From Terfezia claveryi (lineage: Eukaryota; Ascomycota; Pezizomycetes; Pezizales; Pezizaceae), in assembly GCA_015179025.1 (NCBI GenBank), contig WHUX01000048.1:1-64000 (forward strand): a stretch of 64,000 nucleotides of DNA. Direction: 5' to 3'. This document shows, piece by piece, positions 23,123-35,330 of the stretch (the first letter of the stretch is position 1; the number at the start of each line of letters is the position of its first letter). Position numbers and translations under genes: made by a program. The notes under the pieces were generated by a model. That model worked only from the letters and a program-made list of their open reading frames with translations. It was not told the origin of the DNA and did not search any database.

Positions 23123-24828
23123 TCAAGATGTTCGCATTATTTGTTCCCTTAGAGTAAGAAAATGAGGCCGTGGCAGCGGCTTTGTGCAGATATCAGCTAA
23201 GTTGCTGTTACCTGGTATCCATAAGACGTTGATTTTGCCTGTTTCCACAAGATCTCTGATGTGGTGGTAAGCAACGTCTATATGTTTGCTTTTGTCACTG
23301 ATACGGGGATTGTCTGTAAGATCAATAGTCCCGTTATTGTCAGCGTTTAAAGCAGAAGGAATCACAACACAGAGTTCATTCAGTGCATTCTGCAACCAAA
23401 TTAGCTGTTTGGAAGAGGTAGAAAGAGCAATATATTCAGCCTCGACCGTAGAGGTTGAAACACAACGTTGCTTTACCGATCTCCAACAGATTGTATTGCC
23501 AGCAATCTGAAATATGTTTCCCGTGGTGGATTTCCTGTCATTCCTATCACCAGCAAAGTCTGAATCAGAATAGCCTGATAAATTCACAACATTATTATTG
23601 TTGTTTTTATAGGTGAGTTTCAGATTTCTCGTTCCCTTAAGGTAACGAAGAGTCTGTTTTAACACACCCATATAGATATTAGTGGGCTCTGATGAGAACT
23701 GAGAGAGAGAAGAAACGGTGAAGGCAAGATTGGGCCTGGTACCAATCACTAGGTACATAAGAGAGCCAATTATCTGCCTATAGTTGGAGGAATCAGCAAG
23801 GTCGTCTCCCTCATGGGCCTTTAGCAAATTCTTCAATCTGCTGGGATCCATGGGAAGAGAGACCGGGTTGCAATCCTGCAGTCCAAATTTTAGGAGCAAT
23901 TGGTCAATATATGCTTGCTGCGAGAGGGTAACACAGTCAATATGCCATTCGATCTGGATGCCCAGTAGCCAGCTTAGAGGACCAAGATCGCTGAGGTTGA
24001 ACTCCTCCTTAAGAGAATTTTTCAATTTTTCCCTTTCTAAGCTGTTGGGACCTGCAAGAGTAATATCGTCCACATATATGGCGATAATCACTTGTAGTTT
24101 GACATGTATTAGTATACATGGATCAAAGTTTGCTGTCACGTATCCAAGTGGTAAAAGGAAGCCGGTCAACCTCTGATACCATTGTCTCGGTGACTGCTTA
24201 AGGCAGTATATTGACCTGTGAAGACGTACACATTGCCCTGGTTGTTCGTTAGCAGAAGGTCTTAGTTCTGCAAACCCAGGAGGAAGCTTCATATAGATTT
24301 CCTCGTTTAGAGAACCATATAGAAAAGCTCCTTTAATATCAAGCTGATCAGGTTGCGGCCAGCTAAGAGAAACTGATAGAGCAATCAGTAATCTCAATGA
24401 ATCGTACCTCACAACAGGAGAGAAGATCTCGTTAAAATCCGTCCCCGGTTGCTGAGAAAACCCTTGAGCAACAAGCCTTGCTTTGTAGCGGCTTATGTTG
24501 CCTGCTGAATCCCTCTTAATCTTGTAGACCCATTTGCAGCCTACGATATTGTGCCTTGGAGGAGGTAAGGGCACAACCGTCCAAACAGACTGATCCGCCA
24601 GAGTTTCAAGCTCTTCCTGCATGGCCTTATACCATCGTGGAGAGTCTGCGCACTCGGTTGCTTGCTTGAATGTCCTAGGTTCAGTCTCATTGACTGCAAG
24701 AGCAGTTGCAAGCAATGTATGCACATTAGTGGATTCAGTGGATTTGGTGGATTCAGTGGATTTGGTGGATTTAGTGGATTTGGTAGGCTCGAGTTGAGGT
24801 AATTTAGCTGATGTTTGCTCAGCTTGAT
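23123..24828 (-). mobile_element. Ty1/copia retrotransposon C1: RT and RNase H part, 5'-truncated
   Basis: Open frame of about 568 codons without a stop. Contains the copia reverse transcriptase (WYKAMQEELETL, GCKWVYKIKRD, YKARLVAQGFSQ, FSPVVRYDSLRLL, QLDIKGAFLYG, LKQSPRQWY, and the catalytic YVDD in AIYVDDITLAG), then RNase H (GYSDSDFAGDRNDRKSTTG, STVEAEYIALS, KHIDVAYHHIRD). The N-terminal edge is a Ser-Thr-Lys/Glu repeat (18-bp DNA repeat at 24725-24790), typical of the linker before RT. Gag, protease, integrase and the 5' LTR are missing: the frame runs into the LTR of gypsy element A at 24829. The open frame suggests the loss is fairly recent. Confidence 0.9.
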
Positions 24829-25439
24829 TGTTACAGGCGAGCTGTAACTACGAGAATACTTTGGAGGAGAGGATAGATAATAGCGGAGCAAAGTATAAAC
24901 GCAGCTATAACTCGGGTGTAATATGGACTCGATAAGAGTAAAGCTATATGAGACTTAGAACACCGCTTGGGTCTTATTGTATTAACTATGTAAAAGCGGT
25001 AGCTTATATAGAAGCGTTGATCTGATAAGTTGTTATCAGATCTAACGACACTTCCTATAACGGCTTAGTAGTACTGACGTCAGGTAGTTGCCTAGAATAG
25101 GAAGACGCTTCCTATTTAGGAACCCTGCAGTCTGACATACATTGATTAAGCAGCCCGAACTACAACGCATCGTAGTCAGGCTGACATACATGAGCTGAAC
25201 TTGAGTACAACGAATAACAATACATGAATAACGAACATAAGAACTTAATGGATATCTATAGAAGAGAATACATGTATGAGGACGCATCCAGAGGTCACAT
25301 ACTTCCTTACTCCAATACCTGTCCATTCCGGACACATTACCCGCAGCTGTATGGTTGATCAGGCCATAACAGTTAGCAGCCATAATTAGGTATTGGGATA
25401 TTCCCAGTTGTGGGTAGGCCTCTTACCTGAGCCGTAACA
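24829..25439 (-). repeat. 3' LTR of element A
   Basis: 611 bp, TGTTACAGG at the left edge and CCGTAACA at the right edge as read on the plus strand. A purine-rich stretch (GGAACGGGGAG on the minus strand) precedes it. It matches the 5' LTR well except for the first about 100 bp, where the two differ. Confidence 0.85.
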
Positions 25440-25729
25440 TTACTCCCCGTTCCGAGGCAGCTGTCCTCAGCTGAATACAAGTCTTTCCGACCCTGGAGAA
25501 GACAAGTATTAGTAATAACTCAGGTAACCATGGTGACATAGGTACTGACCATCCAGACCAATACCCCTATCCCATTCAAGGGTGCCACAAGACCGGTGTG
25601 CCTACACATACATGCCATGGCCGTTAAAAACCAAACCTCTCGCCAAAAAACCCACAGGGAAAAGGCGACGAGTAGGAGGGTAAAAGGTACCATGTCTTCA
25701 TCCATGAAACACTGGACATAAGTCCAAAC

Positions 25730-28700
25730 TTAGAGGTCTCTTTCGTCACGTGGCTTATTGGGGAACTTCTCTCGATACTCCCTGAGCTTCTCTGGGCAGT
25801 TATCCAACTTATCAAAAGTCTCCCAAGTGTCTTCAAACTCCGTATATCCTTCCCAACGCACCCTATACTTGACTACTCCTCGATTCTTGCGGGAGTCCAC
25901 AATGGATTCGACTTCGAAGATATCCGGTTCATCTTCGTCCATATCTTGTGGTTCGTCTCGTTGTCTGAATGGCTTCAGGAGGGTAACATGAACAACATTG
26001 TGCCATCGTGTGCCTTGTGGAACTTCGAGCCTGTATGCGTGTGAACCAATAGCTTCAATGACCTTGTAGGGCCCTATCCACTTGCTGGTAAGGGAACGGT
26101 TGTTCCCTGCTCGTATCTGTAGGTTCCGGCGGTCAACCAATACCCAGTCATCGATAGCAAACCTGCGTGCCTTTTCGAGGTGTATAGCACTTCTTTTATG
26201 GTTGATTTGCTTGAGGGTATCGTGAATTTGGTTGTGCACAGTTGTCATTCGGTCTAGCCATTCTTCTGCGGCGGGGGAGGAGAATTCGTAGTCATTTGAA
26301 AGGTGAATGGTGCGAGGGTCGAAGCCATACAAACTTCGGTAAGGGGAATACTTGTGGGTAGAGTGGGCGGCAGTATTATAGGCAAACTCGGCTAAGGGTA
26401 GCCATCGTTTCCAACGAGCTTGCCTATCGTGGCAGTAGATGCGGAGGTACTGCTTAAGTGTTTGGACTGCTCGTTCAGCAAGTCCATCGGTCTGAGGGTG
26501 ATAGGCGGTGGAGAGGCGGAGGGTTATGTTGAGCTTTTGGTTGAGCTCCTTGAGGAATCTAGAGGCGAATTGTGGACCACGGTCGGAGGTGATATGTCTG
26601 GGAAGGCCATAAAGTCTCCATATCTCGTTAATATAGGTATCAGCAACATCGGATGCTGTCCATATAGTCTTTGCCGGAATATAGTGTTGTACTTTCATAA
26701 ACCGGTCTGTGATGACGAGTATTGCATTGAAACCTTCTGACTCTGGTAACTCACCAACGAAGTCCATAGCTATTTCCTCAAATGGTCGTTCTCCAGTTGG
26801 CATCGGTACCAACTTCGTTTGTCTGCTATGCCTATCTGCCTTTGCTTTCTGACACTTAGTACATCCTGCCACATAGTTTGCTATATCTTCTTGCCACTTA
26901 TCCCACGTAAAGTTCCTTGACACTAGCTCTTGAGTACGATGTCTTCCCCAATGTCCTGCCACTTGACTATCATGGTGCTGTCTTAGCACTTCCAACTTGA
27001 ACTCAGAGGGTACCACCCATAGTCCATCCTTCTTCTGCCATCCGGCTACATCTACTCCTTCCACTTCAATATCTTCGGCTTCCTCTTCATCCTCTTCCCC
27101 AAGTACCATTAGCTGTCCATCTTCAAAAAATCTAGCATCCATGCCTGATTTCTCTTCCCCTGAACGTCTAGACAGGCCATCAGGCTTGCCCATCTTCGAA
27201 CCGGGTCTGTAGTGAATATTGTAGATGAACTCGGACATGCGGAGGTACCAGGTAGCTTGACGGGAGTTGAGCTTCTGTTTGGTGTTGAAATATTGTAACC
27301 CTTGGTGGTCTGTATAGACGTTCACTAGAACGCCAACTAACCAATCTCGCCATTTCCGGAAGCAATCCACGATTGCAAACAACTCTTTGTCGTGGATAGG
27401 CCAGTTGCGTTGAGCTACGGAGAGGGTTTTTGCATGGTATTCAATGGAATGAAGCTGCTTTCCTCCATTGACAATATGATACTGAGAGAGGATACCAGCG
27501 ATAGCTTGGTTGCTAGCATCAGTCTCTATGATTGTCTCGAGTTGTCTGTCAAACTGTGTGAGGATGGGGCAGTGAGGAATCGTTCTCGGAGGTCATCAAA
27601 GGCTTGCTGTTGTTCGTGTCCCCAGCTGAAAGGAACATCCTTTGTTAAGTCGATTAAGGGGCGTGCCTTTGCACTATAGTTGACGATGAATCGACGGTAA
27701 TAGTTAGCGAAGCCTAGGAATGCTTGGACCTCTTTCTTCTTAGTAGGAATAGGCCACTTGGACATGGTTTCGAGCTTGGAGGGTCCATTTGGACGTGTTG
27801 ACCATTGATAATATGACCGAGGAATAAGGTCTCTGGACATGGAACTCGGACTTCATGAGGTTAACAGCTAACCCATGTTGGATGCATTGCTGAAGAACTT
27901 TTTCGACTATTTGTTGATGTTCTTCCTCTGTCTCACCTCCGTAGATGAGTATGTCGTCTAAGTACCAGATACATCCTTCCATATCCTTGAAGATCGTATC
28001 CATCATCTCTTGAAATGTAGCGGGGGCATTGGTCAACCCAAATGGCATCACGGTGTACTCGAATAGTCCCTTCTTCGTCCTGAATGCTGTCTTCCATTCA
28101 TCTCCTGGTGCAATCCTGATGAGGTTATACCCATTTTTGAGGTCCAATCGTGTGAACCATTTACCTCCACGAGTTCTATCAAGCAACTCGGAGATGAGAG
28201 GGAGTGGGTATTTGTTTGGTACTGTGAGACGGTTAAGGGCTCGGTAATCAACACATAGCCTTAAAGATCCGTCTTTCTTTCGAACAAATAGGATGGGAGC
28301 ACCAGCGGAGGAGCGTGAGCGTCGAACTTTGGTAGTGGGAAGGTTCTCATCAAGGTACTTCTGAAGGGCTTCGTCTTCCTCCCATGTGGTCTTGTAGATA
28401 GCCCGAATGGTATCTTTGTGGTTGGGTCTTGGAGGGGATTTCATGGTCCCATGGCTTGTGTTCAGGGAGTCTAGCTGCCTGTTCTGTGGTAAAGCAATGT
28501 GTGTAACGAGAGTATCGTTCGCTTGCGTCAATAATAAGCACGATCTCGCTATCCTCTAGTGGCTCTTCAACTTCAAGAACAGAAACAGTAGGAATCCATC
28601 TAACGGAACACGGAATAATCAAACCTGTAGAGACCTGTCTCAGGCACCTGTCCTGAGTATCCACCAAAAATCCATTTTCTTCCAACCAAGACAAACCCAA

Positions 28701-29100
28701 AATAACATCCTTCTTCCCAATATCCAAAACTTCGGCATCCATCTTGAACTTACCCAAAAAACGAGAAGAGGAATCCAACATATCAAACCTAGTATTAACC
28801 ACATATTTTCCTCCAGAAATTCGAGATCCATCTCCTTGCCTAACCCTAACTTCCCTGCTCTTTTCCAAATTCCTAACTTAACTGCCAATCTTTTCCCAAC
28901 GACTGGAGCACTAGCTCCACAGTCTACCACTGCTTCAACTTCTTCCCCAGCGATGAGAATCCGGACCGTCAAGAGAGGAGAATGTCTAGGAGTACGTCCG
29001 ACGGTAGGTGAGGTACTCCTTACTCGTTTCCCGATTCTTCTTCCTCAGAGCCAAGCTCTGTAATCCGAAGCTGTCCTTTATCGGTTCGAGCCTTTTTGTT
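25730..29100 (-). pseudogene. Element A pol: protease, RT, RNase H, integrase, chromodomain
   Basis: Order on the minus strand: aspartic protease (VEAVVDCGASAPVV, about 28940-28900; note Asp-Cys-Gly), reverse transcriptase ([33 protein letters not shown] and [11 protein letters not shown], 28531-27850), RNase H (VYTDHQGLQYF), integrase zinc finger (HHDSQVAGHWGRHRT with CTKCQKAK), catalytic core (MDFVGELPES, SDRGPQF, HPQTDGLAERA: D, D and E all present), GPY module (WIGPYKVIEAIGSHAYRL), and a chromodomain at the end (FEVESIVDSRKNRG to WEGYTEFEDTWE). The 27382-25730 segment is one open frame of 550 codons, but frameshifts near 28350, 27840 and 27540 break the polyprotein. The chromodomain marks a chromovirus, a clade that reads histone marks when choosing targets. 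Confidence 0.88.
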
Positions 29101-29162
29101 GGTAGGTACTAGTGCCTGACTAGTATTGGTGGTATTTCTCGGTTTAGTAGTAGGTTCAGTAG

Positions 29163-30647
29163 CTACTTTTCCACGCCTACACTCAGCTGCTCAATAGCCA
29201 GTATATCCACAAGACAAGTATCTTCCTTCTCACATTCTTGCATCTCGTATTGCTTTGGGGATTTGTATATCCCTTGTGCTTGTTCTAGTGGTAGAGGGTA
29301 CTCCACTCGAGGTTGTATCCATTCCTCGAATGTACGCTTCTTCGATGCTAGTTGAGTTGGAGGAGGATTGCGGTTGCGGCTTTGGAATTCGGTATTAATA
29401 ACATCCATCTCTATAAGTTTCTGTCTCCAGAGAGCTGGTTGTTGTCGAAACTGTTCATAGTGGGCCATTGATACTCGGAGGTTATGTGGAAGGTTAGAAA
29501 TAATTATATTGATTATCTGGGCGTCAGAGATCTTAGCATAGGTATTAAGTCGATCCATTTCTATAAGATAATCGATGATAGAGCCTGTCTTTTTTAGCTG
29601 CATTATCTCTTGATAGGATCGGTCTCTCTGATAATGGTCCCCATAGTACATCTCCATCGCCTTCTTTACCTCATCCCAAGTAGTATAACTTATCTTATTA
29701 GCCTTCCACCAATCTAATGCTTTCCCTTCCAAACATAGTCCAACATAAGCGAGCTTCTGACTTTCATTTCGAGTGAGGGTGATCAGAAAATAATTGTCCA
29801 TTTGAAGGATCCATCCCTCTAATTGTATTCGTTTACCCTTAAACTTGGTAGGGGGAGGTGCCTTGCCTGCGACTTGTGCTGGTGGCATTGGTGGCACTTG
29901 TGGTCGTGGTGGGGTAGGATCTCGTGGTGCTAGAGCTTGTCCTTCTAGCTGAGTAAGTCGATTCTCCATAGTATCAAACCGGTTTTCTATCGTTCCAAAT
30001 TGTCGGTCATAGTGGAGATAGTGTTGTTCGGCTTGATTTCTCTGCTATCCAATATTGTGGTGAACAATCCTTAATTCGTCGGCTTGCGTATTTTGTCCCT
30101 TGAGAATCAGATCCTGTATCTAAGTAAGTGCGGCACTGGTATCACTAGATAACTTAGTCTGTCCGGCAGAAGCAGCATTGGCTGTATTCTGTACATTGGC
30201 TGCTGTTCGCTGAATAAATGCAGAGGTCTGCTATTGTGCTGCCTGAAGCTTACGAACCTCTCGTAAGGCTGCTTCTTTCTCTTTCTCTAGTTGCTTGAGG
30301 AGTTTCATAGTTGTGGAGAAGTCTGGTGCTGGTGTTCAGCGATAAAACGCTGGCTGTTTGCCCTTCTGAGATGGTCTTGGCTGTGCAGCAAATAATAGTG
30401 GTGGTACTGAGGGTGCAACTGATCGAATAATGGGGTCTTCCGAAGAAGTAGACATGGAGGGTGGTGGTTCAACTTGAATCTGACGTGGTCCCTATGCATC
30501 TTGTGGTGGGAGTAGACTTTGAATAGATGAATACTGATGCTGAATAAATTCCTCAGCTTGCTGTTGAGCCCTAGCGACACTATTGTTATCATCATCAGCC
30601 ATATGGTCATTAGACCCAGTACCAAGTAATCCTCTGAGCATAGACAT
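29163..30647 (-). pseudogene. Element A gag
   Basis: A single reading frame from an ATG at 30647, interrupted only by stop codons: four TAG and two TGA by my reading. Several sit where Gln or Trp would be expected. The capsid part is clear at 29969-29163 (PPPTKFKGKRIQLEGWILQM, DWWKANKISYTTWDEVKKAM). A zinc knuckle at about 29215-29165 reads CGYTGY then a stop in place of the Trp after the His position, then AAEC, so it is broken. No open frame could make a full Gag. Confidence 0.75.
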
Positions 30648-30696
30648 ATCAGTGTCGGAGGTAATATCTATAAAGTGTTATAGACAAGCGGTGTAA

Positions 30697-31320
30697 TGTT
30701 ACAGGCGGGCTGTAACTACAAATATACAAGTCGGTGGTAAAGGTATAAAGAGGTTATCGGTGATAAGTACAAGTATAAACGCAGTAACAAATCGGGTGTA
30801 AAGTGGACTCGATAAGAGTAAAGCTATTTGTAGACTTAGAACACTGCTTGGGTCTTATTGTATTAACTATGTAAAAGCGGTAGCTTATATAGAAGTACTG
30901 ATCTGATAAGTTATTATCAGATCTGACGACACTTCCTATAACGGCTTAGTAGTACTAACGTCAGGTAGTTGCCTAGAATAGGAAGATGCTTCCTGTTTGG
31001 GAACTCTGCAGTCTGACATACATTGATTAGGCAGCCTAAACTACAACATATCGCAGTCAGGCTGACATACATGAGCTGAACTTGAACACAACGAATAGCA
31101 ATACATGAATAACGAATATAAGAACTTAATGGATATCTATAGAAGAGAGTACATGTATGAGGACGCATCCAGAGGTCACATACTTCCTTACTCCAAAACC
31201 TGTCCATCCCGGATACATTATCCGCAGCTGTATGGTTGATCAGGCCATAACAGTTAGCAGCTATAATTAAGTATTGGGATATTCCCAGTTGTGGGTAGGC
31301 CTCTTACATGAGCCATAACA
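30697..31320 (-). repeat. 5' LTR of element A
   Basis: 624 bp with TGTTACAGG and CATAACA ends. Its last about 120 bp (minus-strand end) resembles the separate LTR fragment at 43590-43802 more than its supposed partner at 24829-25439. Confidence 0.85.
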
Positions 31321-33060
31321 GAGGGGACATGCCATGATGAAATGGTCCCCCTTCCCACATGCAATGCACAAACCCTGAGTGTGGCGACGGTCCCTTTCCT
31401 CCTGGGTAAGATGAGGCCTACCTGCTGACAGGTCCAAGGGGGCAGCCCCACCCACTACCAAGGAGAGGTGTGCAGGCTTGTTGACTGGTGTGGGTTGTTG
31501 TTGTTGGATGCGTGCTGTCGGAAATGGTGTACAGGGAGTCGAGGTTGAAATTGTCTTTTAGGGGGCTCTGAGTGCCGCTGTCTACTGTTCCACCCAGCTA
31601 GCTTGTTCAATAAGTCCCTCCAGGGTCTTAGTCAGTGGGCAGTAAACAAGAGCCTTTTTCAGCTCGAAGGTAAGCCCGTCTTTGAACTGATCGAGCTTGG
31701 CTTGGTCATTCCAATTGAGCTCTGCTGCTAGCCTGGAGAACCTAGCAACATAGGCAGACAGTTCGTTGTGTTTTTGCTTGAGGTCTTACAGGGCCCTGCT
31801 GGCGGTTCCTTTAGGATCCGGGTCTTCGGAGGCTCGGTCCAGGATTGCCATTAGTGCTAGGATGTCTACCAGATCAATCTCCGTGGCCTTGACGAAGGGC
31901 TGTACCTGGTCCATAGCCTTACCCTCCAGTATGCCATAGATGTATGAGAGCTGGTGGTGGACAGTGGGGAACTTCGCCGAGTCCCCAAAGAGTTTTATCT
32001 GCACAGAGTTTTTCCATGCTCGTAACCAGCCCTGGTCCCTATTAAGCTTAGGCAGGGTAGGTAGGTCTTGTGTTTTCTAGTTTTTTAGACTATCGGTCAG
32101 GTCCAAAGCACGAGTCAGTCTCCAGATGGTTATCCTGTCCTCTGCTGCATCTTCTCAGAGGAGGGTCATTTCATCTTCAGCTTCTCGGATTCACCTTTCG
32201 GCTTTCTGAATGTCCGCTCCTTGTTGTTCGCCAATGGCATAAGTATCTGTGAATATTTTGATTACAGTTCGTCGGTATGCTGATAGTTCTGTTGGGTCTG
32301 ATAAGATTGGAGTCGCCCTCCAGGCTGTGAATCTATCGGTGGGTAGTGGAATGTTCGTGGACATCGTACCAGTTAGTCTGAAGATCCAACGTAGTGTAAC
32401 GAGGGCTCTGGGGGACAAGGCGACCAAGGGGTATGCCGGGGTAGTGGCAAGAGGGAATCGCACATGTAGGAGCACTATGTGTGTGATCTGGGGAAAGGCT
32501 AGGGTAAGACACATGTAGGAATGCTACGTGTGTAACCAGGGGAAGGCTGAGACGGGAGGCAAGAGCAAGAGGCAAGAGAGGCAGAGAGAGGAAGAGGGCA
32601 AGGGACACGAGACACGCGAAGGTAGTTGCTGTATGTGTCAAGGGAGGCTGCTGTGCTGCAGAGTTGTTTTGTATGAGACAAGGATGTACACAAGGGAGGT
32701 GTACAAGCGCTGGGAGAAGCAAGATCCTGTATTGGGTATACAAGACGTTAGATGGGGATCCAATGACAGTACGAGTGACAGGCTCTATATATACATAACT
32801 CGGTCAGAGCAATAGGGGAAATAAGCTTCCCTATCTCGGAAGCCAAGCAAGGTAATGATAACAATAACCCATAACCCATGATTGCAGGTGATGACAAAGA
32901 TAACAATGGTAATAACCCATTACCTATATCGCAGGTGATGCCGAGGGCAACAATAACGATAACCTATCACCTGCGATCGCAGGTGATGACAAAGACAACA
33001 ATGGCAATGACTCATCACCTGCGATCGCAGGTGATGACAACTGAACACATGGTTGTTACA
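31321..33060 (-). mobile_element. Chromovirus B3: 5' LTR and gag, truncated
   Basis: Minus-strand fragment of the same family as B1 and B2. It has the 5' LTR (33060-32395) and gag from ATG 32364 down to the zinc knuckle, where the LTR of element A cuts it off at 31320. Gag resembles B2 most (AKFPTVHHQLSYIYG, KATEIDLVDILALMAILDRA). It carries stops, including TAG at 32079-32077, at the same place as in B2. Confidence 0.85.
32395..33060 (-). repeat. LTR of element B3 with palindromic repeats
   Basis: 666 bp. On the minus strand it starts TGTAACAACCATGTG as B1 does, and ends CTCGTTACA as B2 does. The start region holds repeated palindromes TCACCTGCGATCGCAGGTGA alternating with GACAAAGA-CAACAATGG spacers (about 32875-33040), more copies than in the B1 LTR. 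Confidence 0.85.
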
Positions 33061-33093
33061 TAGACTGGGGAGATAAATTCTATACTCTCAAAC

Positions 33094-33736
33094 TGTAAGG
33101 AAGTCATAGTCCATTTCCCAATAAAATGTAACTCCTGTTACATACCAACTTTTAATCTAGTAGAATAAGATATTATCAAACCACTAGTATCAACCGGCAG
33201 ATGATAATAAAGGTATAGTAACTTATGTATCTCATTATAGTAATGAGCGTGACTCATTAGAAGGGTCACGTGATACTTGTAGTTTTATTTCCTGGTAGTT
33301 TCTGGAAGTTTCTATCATATTGATTTCAAATCATATAATGGGTCAGATAATGGCGCACTACCTTAGCACTACCCCAACACTGCCCCAACACTGCCCCACT
33401 ATAGGCAGTATATAGTCCCCTGAATTCCCCTTTGTTGAAGGAGCGTTAAAGCCAGTGATAGAGACAGAAACAGAGTAGTAGATATCTATCAATAATAAAG
33501 TATTGAGCTATTAAATTCTGGGCCCATTTGGGCCCATCTCCCTCTATGTTCCAATAACAAGTTATAGGCTGGTTGGGCCTACCTTTTACAACTAGAGCAA
33601 CAATAGAATATATGTAAGTAAGATATACTTAAACAGAAGCTATAGGTTCCGTGCACCTATAGTTTGCTGTTGTAAACTCTAGTACTGCTGCCTAGCAGTA
33701 GAGAGTTGGTTATGAAGTATACCGCCTTACTTTATA
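33094..33736 (+). repeat. Left LTR of the nested small element
   Basis: 643 bp direct repeat partner of 34247-34889; differences seen are mainly transitions. Contains GGGCCCATTTGGGCCCATC, a short direct duplication. Confidence 0.88.
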
Positions 33737-34246
33737 TTTTTTAATAGGATATAGTACTTTATTATTTAAGTCTCAAGTAGTAACAATAGCAAGCTTCTAT
33801 GAAAAGTAATAGATGTATCTACCACTATTACAATAGTATGAAGTATTATAACTAAACTCGAGACAAAGAGTTTATTATAATAGCTAAAGGTTATAATAAA
33901 AAGTACTTTTCAATAGGAAGTTATTAAGTATACAACTTATACTTTAAGATTTAGATACATATTTAAAGACTTGGTTCCTCTTGGCCAAAGTCAGACTTGG
34001 TTTCTCTTCACTAAAGTCAGTACAATTAAATTGCTTACTCAATTGTAAGGTCCTACATTTTTTGATAATGTGCGACAAACTTAATAACTTGTATTGGAAA
34101 GGTGGCTAGCTTGACTGAACAGTTATTTATTATTATGTAGTATCAACAAATCTTATCAGTATAACATCATATATTTAAAAACAACACCTTGCAACAAGGT
34201 AAAACTTTAATATTTAAGAGTAGGACTCTCTTTTTTGAGGGAGCCA

Positions 34247-34889
34247 TGTAAGGAAGTCACATTCCATTTCCCAATGAAATATAACTCCTGTTACATACCA
34301 ACTTTTAACCTAGTGGAATAAGATATTATCAGGCCACCAGCGTCAGCCAGCAGATGATAATAAAGGTATAGTAACTCATGTATTTCATTATAGTAATGAG
34401 TGTGACTCATTGGAAGGGTCACGTGATACTTGTAGTTCTATTTCCTAGTAGTTTCTGGAAGTTTCTATTATATTGATTTCAAATCAGGTAATAGGTCAGA
34501 TAATGGTGCTTTGCCTTAGTACTGCCCTAACACTACCCTAACACTACCCTACTATGGGCAGTATATAGTCCTCTGAATTTCCCTTTGTTGGAGGAGCGTT
34601 AATACCAGTAATAGAGATAGAAATAAAGTAGTAGATATCTACCAATAATAAAGTATTGATCTATTATATTTTGGGCCCGTTTGGGCCCATCTCCCTCTAT
34701 ATTCCAATAACAAGTTATAGGCTGGTTGGGCCTACCTTTTATAACTAGAGCTACAATAGAATATATGCAAGTAAGATATACTTAAATAGAAGCTATAGGT
34801 TCCATGCACCTATAGTTTGCTGTAGTAAACTCTAGTACTGCCGTCCAGCAGTAGAGAGTTGATTATGAAGCATACCGCCTTACTTTATA
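34247..34889 (+). repeat. Right LTR of the nested small element
   Basis: 643 bp, same length as the left copy, preceded by a polypurine-like tract and followed by the CAAAC duplication. Confidence 0.88.
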
Positions 34890-35330
34890 CAAACTCAATA
34901 CTGAACTTCAGCAGAGGGGAATTACTCTTAAAGAAGCTGTACTAAGGTATAGCAAAACTAATGCTATAGTAGAAAGAACAAATAGGAAAATAATAACAAT
35001 GAACAGAACAGCCTTACTAGCAGCGAATATGCTAAAAAACCTCTGAGACAAAGCTGCCCACTGTGCAGTATACACAAAAAACCAAGTTCCCTATAAAGGC
35101 CTAAATGGAAAAATTCTTATTGAAGTACTATTCAATAAAAATGCCTTGCAAGAACGTACAAATCTAAGACCATTCGGCTAAAAGGTTATTTGCTTTAACT
35201 ATAAGAATAAAGCTTCAGATAAATTAGCCCCTCGAGAGTATACTGCTTGAATTGTTGGATATACAACTACATTTGGTACATATATAACTATCAATGAAAA
35301 AGAAAAATGCACTTTAGCTAAAAATCCTGC

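Larger units (their letters stand above)
24829..31320 (-). mobile_element. Ty3/gypsy chromovirus A, LTR to LTR
   Basis: Minus-strand element: 5' LTR 30697-31320, gag, protease, RT, RNase H, integrase with chromodomain, 3' LTR 24829-25439. LTR ends are TGTTAC...GTAACA or close variants. There is no target duplication: the 5 bp to the left read TTGAT (copia C1), the 5 bp to the right GAGGG (gag of element B3). The LTRs also differ strongly in the about 100 bp at their 24829/30697 ends. The whole therefore looks like a product of recombination between two insertions. Gag and pol carry stops and frameshifts, so it is not autonomous. Confidence 0.85.
33094..34889 (+). mobile_element. Small non-autonomous LTR element nested in C2
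   Basis: Two 643-bp direct repeats (33094-33736 and 34247-34889), both starting TGTAAGGAAGTCA, enclose only about 510 bp without a coding frame. A purine tract (GAGGGAGCCA) precedes the right LTR. The 5 bp CAAAC occurs on both sides (33089-33093 and 34890-34894), and removing the element and one copy restores the copia integrase frame. It resembles a TRIM-type internally deleted retrotransposon. Both LTRs now end in TTATA, probably from TTACA by C-to-T change. Confidence 0.9.
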
